Assembly: GCF_910592395.1 (NCBI RefSeq) | Contig: NC_088318.1 | Location: 10,108,349-10,172,348, forward strand | DNA: 64,000 nucleotides | Direction: 5' to 3' | Source: Lineus longissimus | Taxonomy: Eukaryota > Nemertea > Pilidiophora > Heteronemertea > Lineidae | Shown here: one piece after another, positions 53,223 to 64,000 of the stretch | Layout: each line of letters begins with the position of its first letter | Position numbering within the stretch: position 1 is the stretch's first letter | Notes under the pieces: model-generated | Told to the model about the DNA's origin: nothing | The model's input: only the letters and a program-made list of their open reading frames with translations | Databases searched by the model: none | Made by a program: the position numbers and the translations under genes

Positions 53223-54595
53223 CTAAATTCGCAATTCATTTCGAAGAAGCCGTCGCAAACATGTGTACAGATTTAATCTCTCGTATGCGTCGGTATCGTC
53301 CATATTAAGGTTGTTCTCCTCCATCAAAATGCTACATATTTCAGAGATGTCACTATCGCAAGGCGCATTGTGGTCCTTAAAGATGCAATCAGGAATGCAC
53401 ACGTTTAACTCATTTTGGCCGACTTCCTGCAAGTAATCATCCACGTCATACATCTCTGGGACACTGTACATAACAAGAGGACGTCCAGACGGCACGTGTG
53501 CGTTCCGACTTGGTCGAATAAGGTGGTTGTTCCACACATCTACCACTTCATCAAGCTCCGTCTAGAAAAGATTGAAGCAGATTGAAGTATTACAACAATG
53601 CCAATGTACCACTGCCTATACTAAATTTGCAGTTAAGGTAGCTGATGAGTACTAAACATGACTTGACTTCTCCAAGAGCATTAGATAATCGTGTTAAGAA
53701 CCACCCATTCCCTGATATAACTTTGGTCCCCGCAGTATAGGATCGTTTCTATTTTACGCTTGTCGCTTAAAAACGCTGCACTCACCTGGATAACATCCAT
53801 AAAGCAGAACTGGAGAATATTTTTTTCAATGAAGTCTCCGTCGTATAAGCCGTCAGATGACAACTGTTGGAAGATGTCCATCCAGAATTGACCACATTCT
53901 TTGCGTAGGACACCCCACCATGATTCGATCCGCTGGTTTAGCTTGCTGGTCCCAGTCACAAAGGGAAGTTCGTTGTCGTTTGGTTGAAGGAATGTCTGCA
54001 TTGCTTCGACGTGTCCGTTTTCCGTGCCTAGATCTGAACGAATACGGCAAGGGCATCCCCCTACCTTGTCAACAGTTTCAAGGAAGTATCCAGCTATAAC
54101 TCTCGGGTCATTGTTAGTAGTATAAACGTTTAACCACATAATATTTCTGGAAAAACCATCCACACACCCATTTATACAGAACCCGTAGGGTTTCAGTTTA
54201 TCGTACGAGTCTAAATGCCATATATAGTTTGGACCCTTGCTGAAGTAACTTCTTCGAACGAGTTTACCACATCTTCTCGAAGCGACTCCCATAGGGTCCA
54301 GCAATAGCAATAACAACCGAACAGTTTCTCTATTGGTGCGAAGTCCGTTTTGTATGCACTTCAGATGCATCCATCGGTACCCATGCTGTCTACCAGAGCC
54401 CCGGATCTGTGCTTCTACGTATTCAGCAACTTCCAATATATCAGAATACCCTTTCCGCCTGCCAAGGTCCAACTTTTTGAGTATCCGTTTAAGGTGGCGG
54501 AGACTTATCCTGGTGTTATATCGATACCAAAGTAGGCCTTGAATTTCAGCATAATTCCAGCCGAGATGGAAATATAACTGTGTGACGTCATCCAT
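53223..54595 (-). CDS. Spliced integrase-type (rve, DD35E) transposase
   Basis: Exon 1 is 54595-53786 (270 codons). The donor is CAG|GTGAGT, the intron 53785-53562, the acceptor CTTTTCTAG, and exon 2 is 53561-53223, giving 382 aa. An HTH-like N terminus (LGWNYAEIQGLLWYR, SLRHLKRILKKL) is followed by the rve core: D129 in WHLDSYDKLKPYG, D188 in RIRSDLGTEN, E224 in NQRIESWWGVLRK. The spacing is D-x58-D-x35-E. Exon 2 starts TELDEVVDVWNNHLIRPSRN and ends acidic. It should cut and join the TIR ends. No frame damage. It resembles uncharacterised multicopy integrase-domain proteins of fish and invertebrates. Confidence 0.85.
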
Positions 54596-54767
54596 GGGAT
54601 AAAATGTGAAAAGGAGGCCCTATAGATGCGAATAGGCTACGTCGCAGTGTAGTGCAATTTTATATCAAAAAATGATGTGAACAGCCACGGACAAGGTCCT
54701 GCATAGCTTCCTATAGCTTCAAAGCCGAGGCGAAGGAAGTGGTTTAGTATGCCTTGTTGGAGTTCAA

Positions 54768-55034
54768 CAACACGGGTATCGTTGTAAGCACGGCTGTGAT
54801 TGGATTAGAAAAAGTTGCAGTTTGAGTTTTGAAACGTGCAGTGCGAGTTTAAAAAGTCGCAGTGCCAGTTGGAAAAGTCGCAGTGCGAGTTTAAAAAGTC
54901 GCAGTGCGTGTTTTAAAAGTCGCACTGCGAGTTTAATAAGTCGCAGTGCGAGTTAAAAAAGTCGCAGTGCGTGTTTAAAAAGTCGCAGTGCGAGTTTATT
55001 ATTTTTTTCTCGATGTCCCCTCCGGGCCGCCGTA
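54768..55034 (-). repeat. Right TIR with nine ~21-bp subterminal units
   Basis: Inverted counterpart of 50849-51126, with nine units such as AGTCGCAGTGCGAGTTTAAA. It has the same CACGGCTGTGATTGGAT inner border and ends CCGGGCCGCCGTA at 55034. Confidence 0.85.
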
Positions 55035-55040
55035 GAAACA

Positions 55041-56577
55041 CCACTGATTTTGACTGCCATTTCCAAAACCTCTTGGAGGGAGCAGTCATTTTTAGTGTTA
55101 ATATGAATAATTTATTTAATGGCATGCAGGCACGGATGCCGAGAAAGGTTTGGGGGACGTGACCCCCCTGTGCTGATGACAACCAAAGAAATTGTTCGAA
55201 AAAGCAAAAACTTCTAGCGAACTGTTACTTTTGCTGTCCTATTTTAGACGGTGTGTTTGCGTCCAATATGGCAGTGATGACGTCATCTGCACAAATAGAG
55301 GACATCGCCATTGTATGATGACGTGACACAGTAAAAAGATGACGAATTCACGTCCTTGACCTACGTCATTGCAAACTTTGTCATAATGACAGTGGTCAGA
55401 TGGGGTTACTAGACAATTGAAATGACACATGGCACATAGCTACTGTCAGTGATGTCAGGGATTGAAGCTAGATCAAATTGACGTCCAAATAAAGGTAACT
55501 GCACGCAGCCTGTAGAATAATGATCTACTGATTGATGTGTATTGAGCTCCCATGCAGATAATTTGCAGTGTATGCATACATTACAATTAACACCTATAGG
55601 GCCTACAGTAGATGCATGAAGATACATGCAGATATCTTGCAGTGTATGCATGCATTACAACACCTATAGGGCCTATACAGCCTTCTTGATTTGCTGAAAA
55701 TACAACTTCAGTGTCTGTCGAGATTACCCTTTTTGCATTCATTTGGCTCCTTATGTGTTCCAATTCAAACTGACTAAAACTCCCCTCTTCTCATATTGAA
55801 ATTCGGGTAAATATCGAGAAATATGAAGAGGTACCATGATTTCTTGAATGTTTGACTATCAAATTCAAACTTACTAGCTTCCTGTCTCAGGTTGCATTAT
55901 GGGTGATATTTAACACTGAATTTGACTGCAATTACCACTGCTTTACACTGCCATCAAGTCTTAATCTCACCAGTCATAAAGCCGTGGTTTTCAGTCATGT
56001 TGAAAATGCCACGGATTTCGATCAGAGTTGGAGAAGTGGAAATCAGTGGTCTTTCAGTCATAGGCAGTGTTTTTGAAATACGTCGTTCATAATGATATGC
56101 AAGTGGCAGTGCTTTGCAGTGGTCTTTCAGTCAAAATCAGTGGTTTTAAAACATTAAGAAAAAATGATATGCCTAAGTATGGCGGTCCGAAGCGGTCATA
56201 ATAGAATAATATAAGTTTAACTATAATTATTTTGAGTTAAACTCTGATTTATTTGGGTATAACTGTTATTAATTTGAGTTAAACTCTAAATAATTCGGGT
56301 ATAACTGCTCGCAGATGAACTTCCCGCCAAAAGTCAGTTATACTTGTAATGTTCGGGTTTCTCCGGAAATCGTCTCATGTTCTAACCAATCAGAGCCTAG
56401 ATCACAAATAATAATTCTTATCTCTGATCACATGCCAATTTTCTTTGACAAGGGAGAGTGTTGTACACTTTTGGGATGTTACACGTGAACTGCAACAAAT
56501 ATACAACCAAATAAGCCAGTGGAAATACTTGTCAAGAAAAGGTTTTCTGAACATTTGCATGCATTTTACCGTGAAAA
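55041..56577. other. No gene recognised; short tandem duplications
   Basis: Two imperfect copies of a block with TTGCAGTGTATGCATRCATTAC and CACCTATAGGGCCTA lie at about 55560 and 55633. Two copies of TTGAGTTAAACTC..TATTTGGGTATAACTG lie at 56232-56310. CAGTGG/CAGTCA-rich sequence spans 55900-56165. Confidence 0.5.
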
Positions 56578-58588
56578 CTGGGGAAGCGGCCGCAGGGCAA
56601 GATGGCGGAAATTATTTTCGCAATTCACGTATTGTACACTGACATGACTGACATACGTTGTATAGGCCTACATGCACATGATGCATGCATGTACACTGTC
56701 ACCCACGTAGTCGCCACTATGCACGTGTCATAACTCTCTGGCTCTGTTTCTCTGACTGTGTCTGAGCAGAGCTATATCAGTATATGGTAACTAAGCCAGG
56801 CCTGCCCCCATCAATCATTATCATTGCAATCGGCATGATCGGCATCGACCTGAGAGCGTATGCCTACTATTTAGAGCAAGGCAAGGCTCAGCCTCAGCCC
56901 CCCCCCCCCCCGCTCATGTGCATGCCCCCTGCACCTCGCACCAAAGCCCTGCCTTTTCTGAGACGTCAGCAGAGAGCAGTGCACTGGGGTGTCGAGGAAT
57001 TCAAGAAAAGAGTGCCAGGCCCAGCCAATTATGAGCTCTTGACGTAGGCAATAATAGACTCTTTCGTAGATGATCGGCAGAGCCACTTTTACAACAGCAA
57101 AAGCATTACAGGCATAGCCTAACTCGGAAAAAGTCCAAATAAACTTCCCTTCAAACTTGGTACATGTGATTGGACACCAATATAAAAACGAAATAGGCAT
57201 TTGGATTGTGAAAAAATGGATGCAAATGTGACTTTTTCCCGTTTTTCTGTAACCGAACAATAGAAAGATTAAATCTTTAATCCTACTTGTATTGTTCAGG
57301 ACACTCTCCACGCATGCGAGGAGTGTGGTCAGGGCCTTCTACGAAAGAGTCTATTTGGCGGGGGGGGGGGGTGCACTGGGTGCACGTGCAACCTTCGCTG
57401 AGCCAGATGAGCCCTTCTGCTACTTTCGAACAACAGCTTCGGAGCTCTTTGTGGAATCTATGCTGATTTTCTAAATTTTAGTTCCACCACCCCAAGATGT
57501 GCACCTCCCCATGTATGCCATGCCCTAACCAGCCTATGCCTTGATTATTGATAACGTGGCTGAGTGAGAATCGACACAAAACTGGGGAAGCGGCCGCGGG
57601 GCAAGATGGCGGAAATTATTTTCGCAATTCACGTATTGTACACTGACATGACTGACATACGTTGTATAGGCCTACATGCACATGATGCATGCATGTACAC
57701 TGTCACCCACGTAGTCGCCACTATGCACGTGTCATAACTCTCTGGCTCTGTTTCTCTGACTGTGTCTGAGCAGAGCTATATCAGTATATGGTAACTAAGC
57801 CAGGCCTGCCCCCATCAATCATTATCATTGCAATCGGCATGATCGGCATCGACCTGAGAGCGTATGCCTACTATTTAGAGCAAGGCAAGGCTCAGCCTCA
57901 GCCCCCCCCCCCCCCCCTCCTGTGCATGCCCCCTGCACCTCGCACCAAAGCCCTGCCTTTTCTGAGACGTCAGCAGAGAGCAGTGCACTGGGGTGTCGAG
58001 GAATTCAAGAAAAGAGTGCCAGGCCCAGCCAATTATGAGCTCTTGACGTAGGCAATAATAGACTCTTTCGTAGATGATCGGCAGAGCCACTTTTACAACA
58101 GCAAAAGCATTACAGGCATAGCCTAACTCGGAAAAAGTCCAAATAAACTTCCCTTCAAACTTGGTACATGTGATTGGACACCAATATAAAAACGAAATAG
58201 GCATTTGGATTGTGAAAAAATGGATGCAAATGTGACTTTTTCCCGTTTTTCTGTAACCGAACAATAGAAAGATTAAATCTTTAATCCTACTTGTATTGTT
58301 CAGGACACTCTCCACGCATGCGAGGAGTGTGGTCAGGGCCTTCTACGAAAGAGTCTATTTGGCGGGGGGGGGGGGGGGGGCCCTGGGTGCACGTGCAACC
58401 TTCGCTGAGCCAGATGAGCCCTTCTGCTACTTTCGAACAACAGCTTCGGAGCTCTTTGTGGAATCTATGCTGATTTTCTAAATTTTAGTTCCACCACCCC
58501 AAGATGTGCACCTCCCCATGTATGCCATGCCCTAACCAGCCTATGCCTTGATTATTGATAACGTGGCTGAGTGAGAATCGACACAAAA
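56578..58588 (+). repeat. ~1004-bp tandem duplication just upstream of the HECT-family gene
   Basis: The copies at 56578-57581 and 57582-58588 differ mainly in the length of C and G homopolymers and a few single bases. Each contains GATGGCGGAAATTATTTTCG and an 87-codon open frame. The second copy ends 40 bp before the exon at 58629, so the duplication may involve the gene's promoter region. Recent duplication or assembly artefact. Confidence 0.85.
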
Positions 58589-58628
58589 GGCGTTCTTCAT
58601 GATGGTTTTTCATGTATTTCTTTTACAG

Positions 58629-61600
58629 GTCAGATGTTTTCTCGGTTTAATGAACATGTATCAGAGCTGTTGACCAGCAACACTGCCGCAGCCACTTCCT
58701 CCGTCTCTTCCTCTGTTGTTGGGGAGGCAAGTAATACTAATACATCTCAAGGACGAAGAGTGCAACAGGCCCAACATCTTGGGTTGTTGTTTGACGATCG
58801 AACCCGTTTAAGAGCTCAACCGAATGGAACAAACCCGCATGTTTCCAGGAAAAGACCAGGGCGGCCAACTTCCACAGTGTCATTTAAGTTGACTTGCCTT
58901 GAAGCTCCGTATGTAAGGACGACAACAACATTGAATATGAAGCTGTTGACTGAACTTGGATTTGGTGAGCTATATTCTTTTTATAAAAGATTCTGCTGAA
59001 GATAGCTCTGTAGTATGTAGTATGTCATGATGTTTGTACTGTCAAATGTGACTTTGGACTTTGATTGACAATAGAACAACTCTGTTAAATTGGAGTGAAT
59101 TGTCCATGTTATTTCCAACTGGCTGCAATTTGTCGTGTGGTGCTTGTGGCATTTAATCCTTTAATGATTTATTCCACAATGACAATATGAACCTAGTGGG
59201 GCTATCTAATATGGATACATAGCTTGATCTGTTTCATTTTGTACTTTGCATCGAAGTTTTCAGGGAAATTCAAATTATGAACTTTATTTCAGGGTATGCT
59301 CCCTCTTCGAGTAATGGGAAGAGAGGACATAGTTTCCTAAAGACGCTCTCCCTGGAGGAGTTCTTTTCGGAAATTAGAACTATATTTCCAAAACTGGGTG
59401 CAGTTGAATTCGAATTGATGTACGCACGAAGTGATCGGCTGTTAAAGAAGTTATTTGGAAATACACTGATAGAGTTGAAGGCTGCGACTGGGGTGAAAGG
59501 GAACGCAGTAAGACTGTACATTCGGCCACGGGTTAAAATAACCACAACTCCTGTAAGTTAGCTGAGATTCCATGCATTCTACTTAAGCATTTGATTTGAC
59601 GTAAATTCCTATACATTTTTCTGCCTTCAGAACTTGTATTTCAATTGTCATTGAATGTAATTCAAAGTTAGGTGGCTGGCACGCAGTGACACAAGGAATT
59701 GGTAGACCACAGTCACAGTTATAATGCATGCAATTTGATATGCACACCATCACTCTAGCTATTTCACTTCTCAGGCTAATAGTACATGTATTAGGCTGAA
59801 GTTGTCATAACTTACATGTACAGACAATTATATAAAACTGTATTTTGGGGAAAAACTCCCTTTGCAATCTTTTGGCCACTTCTTGAGATTTTGAAATAAG
59901 TCGGCTTAGGACTTGGAGCCAATGAAGTCCAGTAGGCCTACATGTTTGTAAGCCAACTTCACTATCACCTTTTCATAATCATTCATTCCATCTTTCAGAA
60001 TTCGATATTGTATGGCAGATCTACAGAATCGATGTTGGTGAGTTTAAAAGTATTTTTTCTTTGCTGTCAGATTTCATAAATTCACGAGTAGTTTTGGTCC
60101 TGATATCAGATGTCAGATGTGGATTTTGCCCTGTTTCCTCCTCTTCTATTGTTGTGTCTCACTCTCAGTTCATGTTTCATGAATAACATGAATGAGATAT
60201 CTCCATGTTCACTGCGTCGACCGCTACTTGGTGTGTAGGGTATTCAGGGCCAGTGATGTGAGCAGTGTAGTAACCAAATATTACATTTTGAATCGTTAAA
60301 ACCATTCCACAAATTTGAGCATGCCATCACATGTAATTGTAGTTTCTGTTCAGGATATGGTGGGTTCGTGTGCATAATTTAGATGCAGTAATACTTCTAC
60401 ATGCAATTCACCATATTGCACAATGCCAGTTAGTTTGCTTTTGGTGACATACATTGTAGGTCCTCTATAAAATAACTGCAATATGATTTATTTCTTTGTC
60501 ATGAAAACTGCATTTGCCTGTGTGACTATTGGAGTATTGCCATTCATTTATTATCTGTCGAGAGGGCCTGTCGGAACAGTCATACTACTATTTTAGAAAC
60601 AAGTTGTTTACATTGACACACCTGACAAAACCTTGCACAAGTGACAACCAGCACTGCCTGATGTTAGTATTTTGCCATTTAGTAGAACTGGACTAAAGTC
60701 GACATTTTTGCTATCCTGAGTGTTCTTCTCTTTCTCATTGACAGCCTTTTGCGACAGACGCATCAGCACCCCTCGTCCCCCAGGAAAATCTGCGGCATGT
60801 ACCGGTAAGTGAACAACTACCAAACCTGAACCAAAGTGCAGACCTTTTGACCTACGTACTCTGCAACTGGTTTCGACGTCAAATAGTTCTGAACAAAATG
60901 TTTTTTGGATGCCATGAGCGAATATCCATTTTACAATTGAAACTAAGCGTTTTCCTTTGTTTGGACAACAATTTTTCATTCCTGACTATGCTAACAAGGG
61001 TTATGAGTTGGCGTAGGAATGACTTTTTATCTCTTTCTCATTGACAGCCTTCTGCGACAGACGCATCAGCACCCCACGTCCCCCAGGAAAATCTGCGGCA
61101 TGTACCGGTAAGTGAACAACTACCAAACCTAAACCAAAGTGCAGACCTTTTGACCTACTCTGCGACTGGTTTCGACGTCAAATAGTTCTGAACGAAATGT
61201 CTGCTTTTCAAAGACATGAGCGAATATCCATTTAACAATTGAAGCTAAACGTTTTCCTTTGGACAACAATTTTTCAATCCTGACTATGCTAATAAGGGTT
61301 ATGAGTTGGCGTAGGAATGACTTTTTTCTCTTTCACATTGACAGCCTTCTGCGACAGATGTACCAGCACCCCACGTCCCCCAGGAAAATCTGCGGCATGT
61401 ACCGGTAAGTGAACAACTACCAAAGTGCAGACCTTTTGACCTACGTACTCTGCAACTGGTTTCGACGTCAAATAGTTCTGAACAAAATGTTTTGTGGATG
61501 CCATGAGCGAATATCCATTTTACAATTGAAACTAAGCGTTTTCCTTTGGACAACAATTTTTCAATCCTGACTATGCTAATAAGGGTTGACTTTTTTTCTC

Positions 61601-63437
61601 TTTCACATTGACAGCCTTCTGCGGCAGATGTACCAGCACCCTACGTCCCCCAGGAAAATCTGCGGCGTGTACTGGTAAGTGAACAACTATGGGGTCATGT
61701 ACCACCTCATGGAACCAAACCTGAACCAGAGCAGGCCTCCTGATCTTCTCTGCACCTGGTAGGGTAGAATATTCTGCTGGGCCAAAAAGCCCAAGCCAAT
61801 TACTGGCTCATTCGGCTGAAGCAATCCCATTTTATAGCACTAGACTACGCAAATTTTAGGACTTAAACTCCCTCTGGATGGGATACTAGTCTATCACAGG
61901 ATACCTCCCATGTTAAAGTGGTACCCATCAATCACATCTTGGTGCGGTGTAAAAAGTTGGACTGATTGGCTTTCCCAAGATCGAAGGCGACCCACGATCT
62001 TTGGATTATAAGCCTATCCAAGACCTTTACCATCATACCACATCGCGTCCTTTCTACAATTAGTCACCAACACTTCTTCTTCTTCTTCCCTTAGTCTATT
62101 ACGCTCAGCACTTGGAGGTGTCATTCTCCTGGGAGTATTCCTTCTCCAAGGCGAGAATGGATGGTCGTTTTTTGCACCAGGCACCAATTTGGTTTATTGG
62201 CCTAGTGGTCAGACTTTTGGCAAGAGGTCCACGCAAACTAGTCGTGTTTCTCACCTGGTGGGGTCTAGACACCAGTGCAATAACATATTCTTCAATCATC
62301 ATTTCATTTTTTATTTTCACTGTTCCTCATGGTTTTCAGCATGGAACTTGCATTGACTGTGGCCGGACAAAAGAGAATGGAGTGTGCATGCGTTGTGTGC
62401 AGGACAATGAATACCAAGTTTCCTTGGAAGCTGACAGAGAAAAGGTATGATATCTTGATTGTTGATACCAAACTAGTTGTTTCACCAAGTCGGCGGAGGA
62501 ACCAAGGTTTTGCCAAAAATCAACACTGACAGTGAAATAATGCTCTCTATTCTAAAAGGATCATCTGCATTTGGGCTAAATACATGCCTAACAGGCTCCC
62601 TCTTGATGAAAATTATGCTACTGTACATGTATTCAATCTATGGCACTGGTAGGTGGCTGAACATAACCCTGGCATTTTGCATAAACCCGCTGTAGTCATC
62701 TCTGTGGTGGTATTGTGTTTACTTCGCGCAGGTTTACTTCCAACTCAGTTTTGCCGAAGGGGTATCAAGTGTGACTATGCTTATCGTTCTTAAATCTTCA
62801 AACTATTTTGTTTGCTCTTTCATGGTTTGTGTTTTAATTACAGGAGAGACAGCGTGCCATGAAAGCTCTGTTTGATGAGGTAAATGATTATACCTGTACA
62901 ATTTTCAAAATCCTCAGTTTGTTGACAAGATGAACCTATTATGGTATGGGCCTGTCATGGGTCCGGGCTATAATTTTAGAACTGTTAGAGATTTCACTCC
63001 CATTTTTTGTTAGTATAATGCAGGAGTTTGAATCTGGCGTATTCAAACTCACGGGTTGGCCTCTAGGTGGCAATGTGTGAAAATGCAGCTACTCCACCAA
63101 TTTTGATCGCAGCTTGCTGAATTTTTATTCCTGATGCCCTTTGAGAGGGGACATAATATGTCATACAGTTCTCATTTTCAAATCGCACATTGTGCACATC
63201 ATTTTAATGGCTAGGCTATAAATGATCACCAAAATGATATTGTATTTTGTAAGTTTGGGGGAAAATGTAGTCATGGGGCCATTTCTCTTTGCACTTCAGT
63301 TGCGTTCAGATTGCCGCCAGAGGGTTGATGCTATGGAGAAGGTGGATCGGCATGAGCCAGGAAGTTTAATGATACGTCTGCGATTGGATAATGCTCAAGC
63401 AATTACACGATGTTTCCGGTCATCTCAGAGTTTATCT
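58629..63437 (+). CDS. 5' part of a multi-exon gene like G2E3/HECT-family proteins
   Basis: Exons by splice sites: 58629-58964 (ATG 58634, MFSRFNEHVSELL), 59293-59552, 59999-60037, four 60-bp exons (60745-60804, 61048-61107, 61345-61404, 61615-61674), 62340-62444, 62844-62879, 63300-63437; the last ends with GT and the gene leaves the window. The first intron is phase 1 and all others are phase 0. Exon 2 (FFSEIRTIFPKLGAVEFELM, AVRLYIRPRV) resembles the N-terminal region of G2E3-like HECT proteins. Exon 62340 has C-x2-C..C-x2-C (CIDCGRTKENGVCMRC). 63300-63437 recalls a UBX-like fold (LMIRLRLDNAQAITRCF). A HECT domain would lie to the right. No stop in any exon. Ubiquitin ligase role is inferred. 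Confidence 0.65.
60745..61674 (+). repeat. Tandem array of four near-identical 60-bp exons
   Basis: Each unit (about 270-300 bp) holds a TCATTGACAG or TCACATTGACAG acceptor, a 60-bp exon (PSATDASAPHVPQENLRHVP in copy 2, with small changes in the others) and a GTAAGTGAACAAC donor. The exons are 20 codons and phase 0 on both sides, so any number can be included or skipped without changing frame. The intron sequence is also conserved, so the duplication is recent. Confidence 0.85.
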
Positions 63438-64000
63438 GTAGGTATTTGAGCCCTTTGATAGCCGTCCATAAGTGTTGCGGCTCTATTTGGTCTATTTCAG
63501 TGTACACCAATCAACTGTTAGCGTACCTGTCAGCAGTTTTATACAACCCAATGGCAACTTACACATCATCTAGATTATTTTCAACCAAATGCTGTGATTC
63601 TTTTGTGCATTTTTAGCTCCTGGTTAACAAGTCGTCTGTCTCATCATTAGAGCAGGGTCGTGTTCTCACTTAATTGTAAATTACATTTCCAATATAAATT
63701 ACATTTAATTACCACCTGGACCAATTAGCGGCCGCGGCCGGTTTTCAGGCCGCTCGGCCTGTGGGACACGTGACCTCCAGGACCTCGGTTGCCAAGGGGT
63801 TAAGAATGGTTGGATCATTTCCAGAGGACAATTTTTGTTGTATCATCGACATCATGCTTTGATGTTTGAACTTCCTGTTGTGTTGATTAATATTATACAA
63901 ATGATGGTAAGGAGTCCGATACGGATTTTTGATGGATGAAGAAAAGTCGTATCGGACGAGGCTTTGCGAGTTTTAAGGATTACTGGATTCCCTTAAAAGT
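63438..64000. other. Intron of the HECT-family gene; GC patch and small hairpin
   Basis: After the donor at 63438 no further exon is seen. A GC-rich patch (GCGGCCGCGGCCGG) lies at about 63729, and a GTCCGATACG..CGTATCGGAC hairpin at about 63914-63958. Confidence 0.4.

Larger units (their letters stand above)
50849..55034. mobile_element. Complete DNA transposon, IS3EU-like, with HECT-like and DD35E genes
   Basis: The element is 4186 bp. Ends are TACGGCGGCCCGGAGGGGAC.. and its inverted match ..CCGGGCCGCCGTA. Direct repeats GAAACA lie at 50843-50848 and 55035-55040, a 6-bp target duplication. TIRs are ~270 bp with arrays of ~21-bp units. It carries two convergent genes, a HECT-like ORF (51171-52166, +) and a spliced integrase-type transposase (54595-53223, -). 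The 6-bp duplication and TAY..RTA ends match what I remember of the IS3EU superfamily; this needs a database check. No disabling mutation is visible. Confidence 0.85.

Noticed and set aside
56784-58051. Two 87-aa open frames with a poly-proline run
   Set aside because: They are duplicated chance frames crossing a C homopolymer; no splice sites or conserved pattern support an exon, though a leader exon cannot be excluded.

Overview
This is an animal (metazoan) genomic window, most likely from a marine invertebrate. Genes have introns with GT..AG borders, there is no operon-style packing, and almost everything recognisable is transposon-derived. The mix of families (Ty3/gypsy, BEL/Pao, L1/Tx1-like LINE, pogo, PIF/Harbinger, an integrase-type DNA transposon, Helentron-like hairpin repeats, TTAA-type MITE) and the abundance of TACATGTA-like words fit an invertebrate deuterostome or lophotrochozoan. 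I cannot name the phylum from sequence alone.

Layout. 1-7106: Ty3/gypsy element 1 on the minus strand (5' LTR, gag, protease, RT thumb/RNase H, integrase, then a two-zinc-finger ORF 3' of pol). 7107-7500: a dispersed repeat, also found inverted at 29957-30345. 7501-12258: gypsy element 2 on the minus strand, again with a zinc-finger ORF 3' of integrase (8743-9735). 12255-14160: a TE-associated ORF split by a 1.1-kb hairpin-ended repeat. 15636-18077: a third zinc-finger gene, spliced, with the same C-terminal motif and the same downstream purine tract as the gene in element 2. 18905-20855: Harbinger Myb-like gene and a RAG1/Transib-reminiscent ORF. 21880-26330: BEL/Pao fragment, then gypsy element 3. 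27043-36181: hairpin-ended Helentron-like repeats (one carrying an endonuclease fragment), a transposon-type gene split by a Harbinger deletion derivative, and the second copy of the 7107 repeat. 37015-40386: a TIR-bounded segment with a promoter and first exon, an inverted LTR of element 1, and a truncated gag. 40387-45330: a LINE interrupted by a pogo element, with a large palindrome. 45560-48826: interrupted hairpin-family repeat and a 798-bp exact tandem duplication. 50849-55034: an apparently complete DNA transposon with long TIRs, a 6-bp target duplication, a spliced DD35E transposase and a HECT-like ORF. 56578-58588: a 1-kb tandem duplication. 58629-63437: the 5' part of a multi-exon gene resembling G2E3/HECT-family proteins, including a tandem array of four near-identical 60-bp exons; it runs off the right edge.

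Themes. (1) Three zinc-finger ORFs, two of them directly behind gypsy integrases and the third linked by a shared purine tract, have a consensus 3' splice site a few bases before the ATG, as expected for an env-like spliced message; two also share an unusual C-terminal motif. (2) All three gypsy pol copies lack the reverse transcriptase palm. (3) The hairpin repeats spread perfect CTCF-core and DR3 nuclear-receptor-type motifs. (4) The integrase-type DNA transposon looks intact and pairs a DD35E enzyme with a HECT-like protein.
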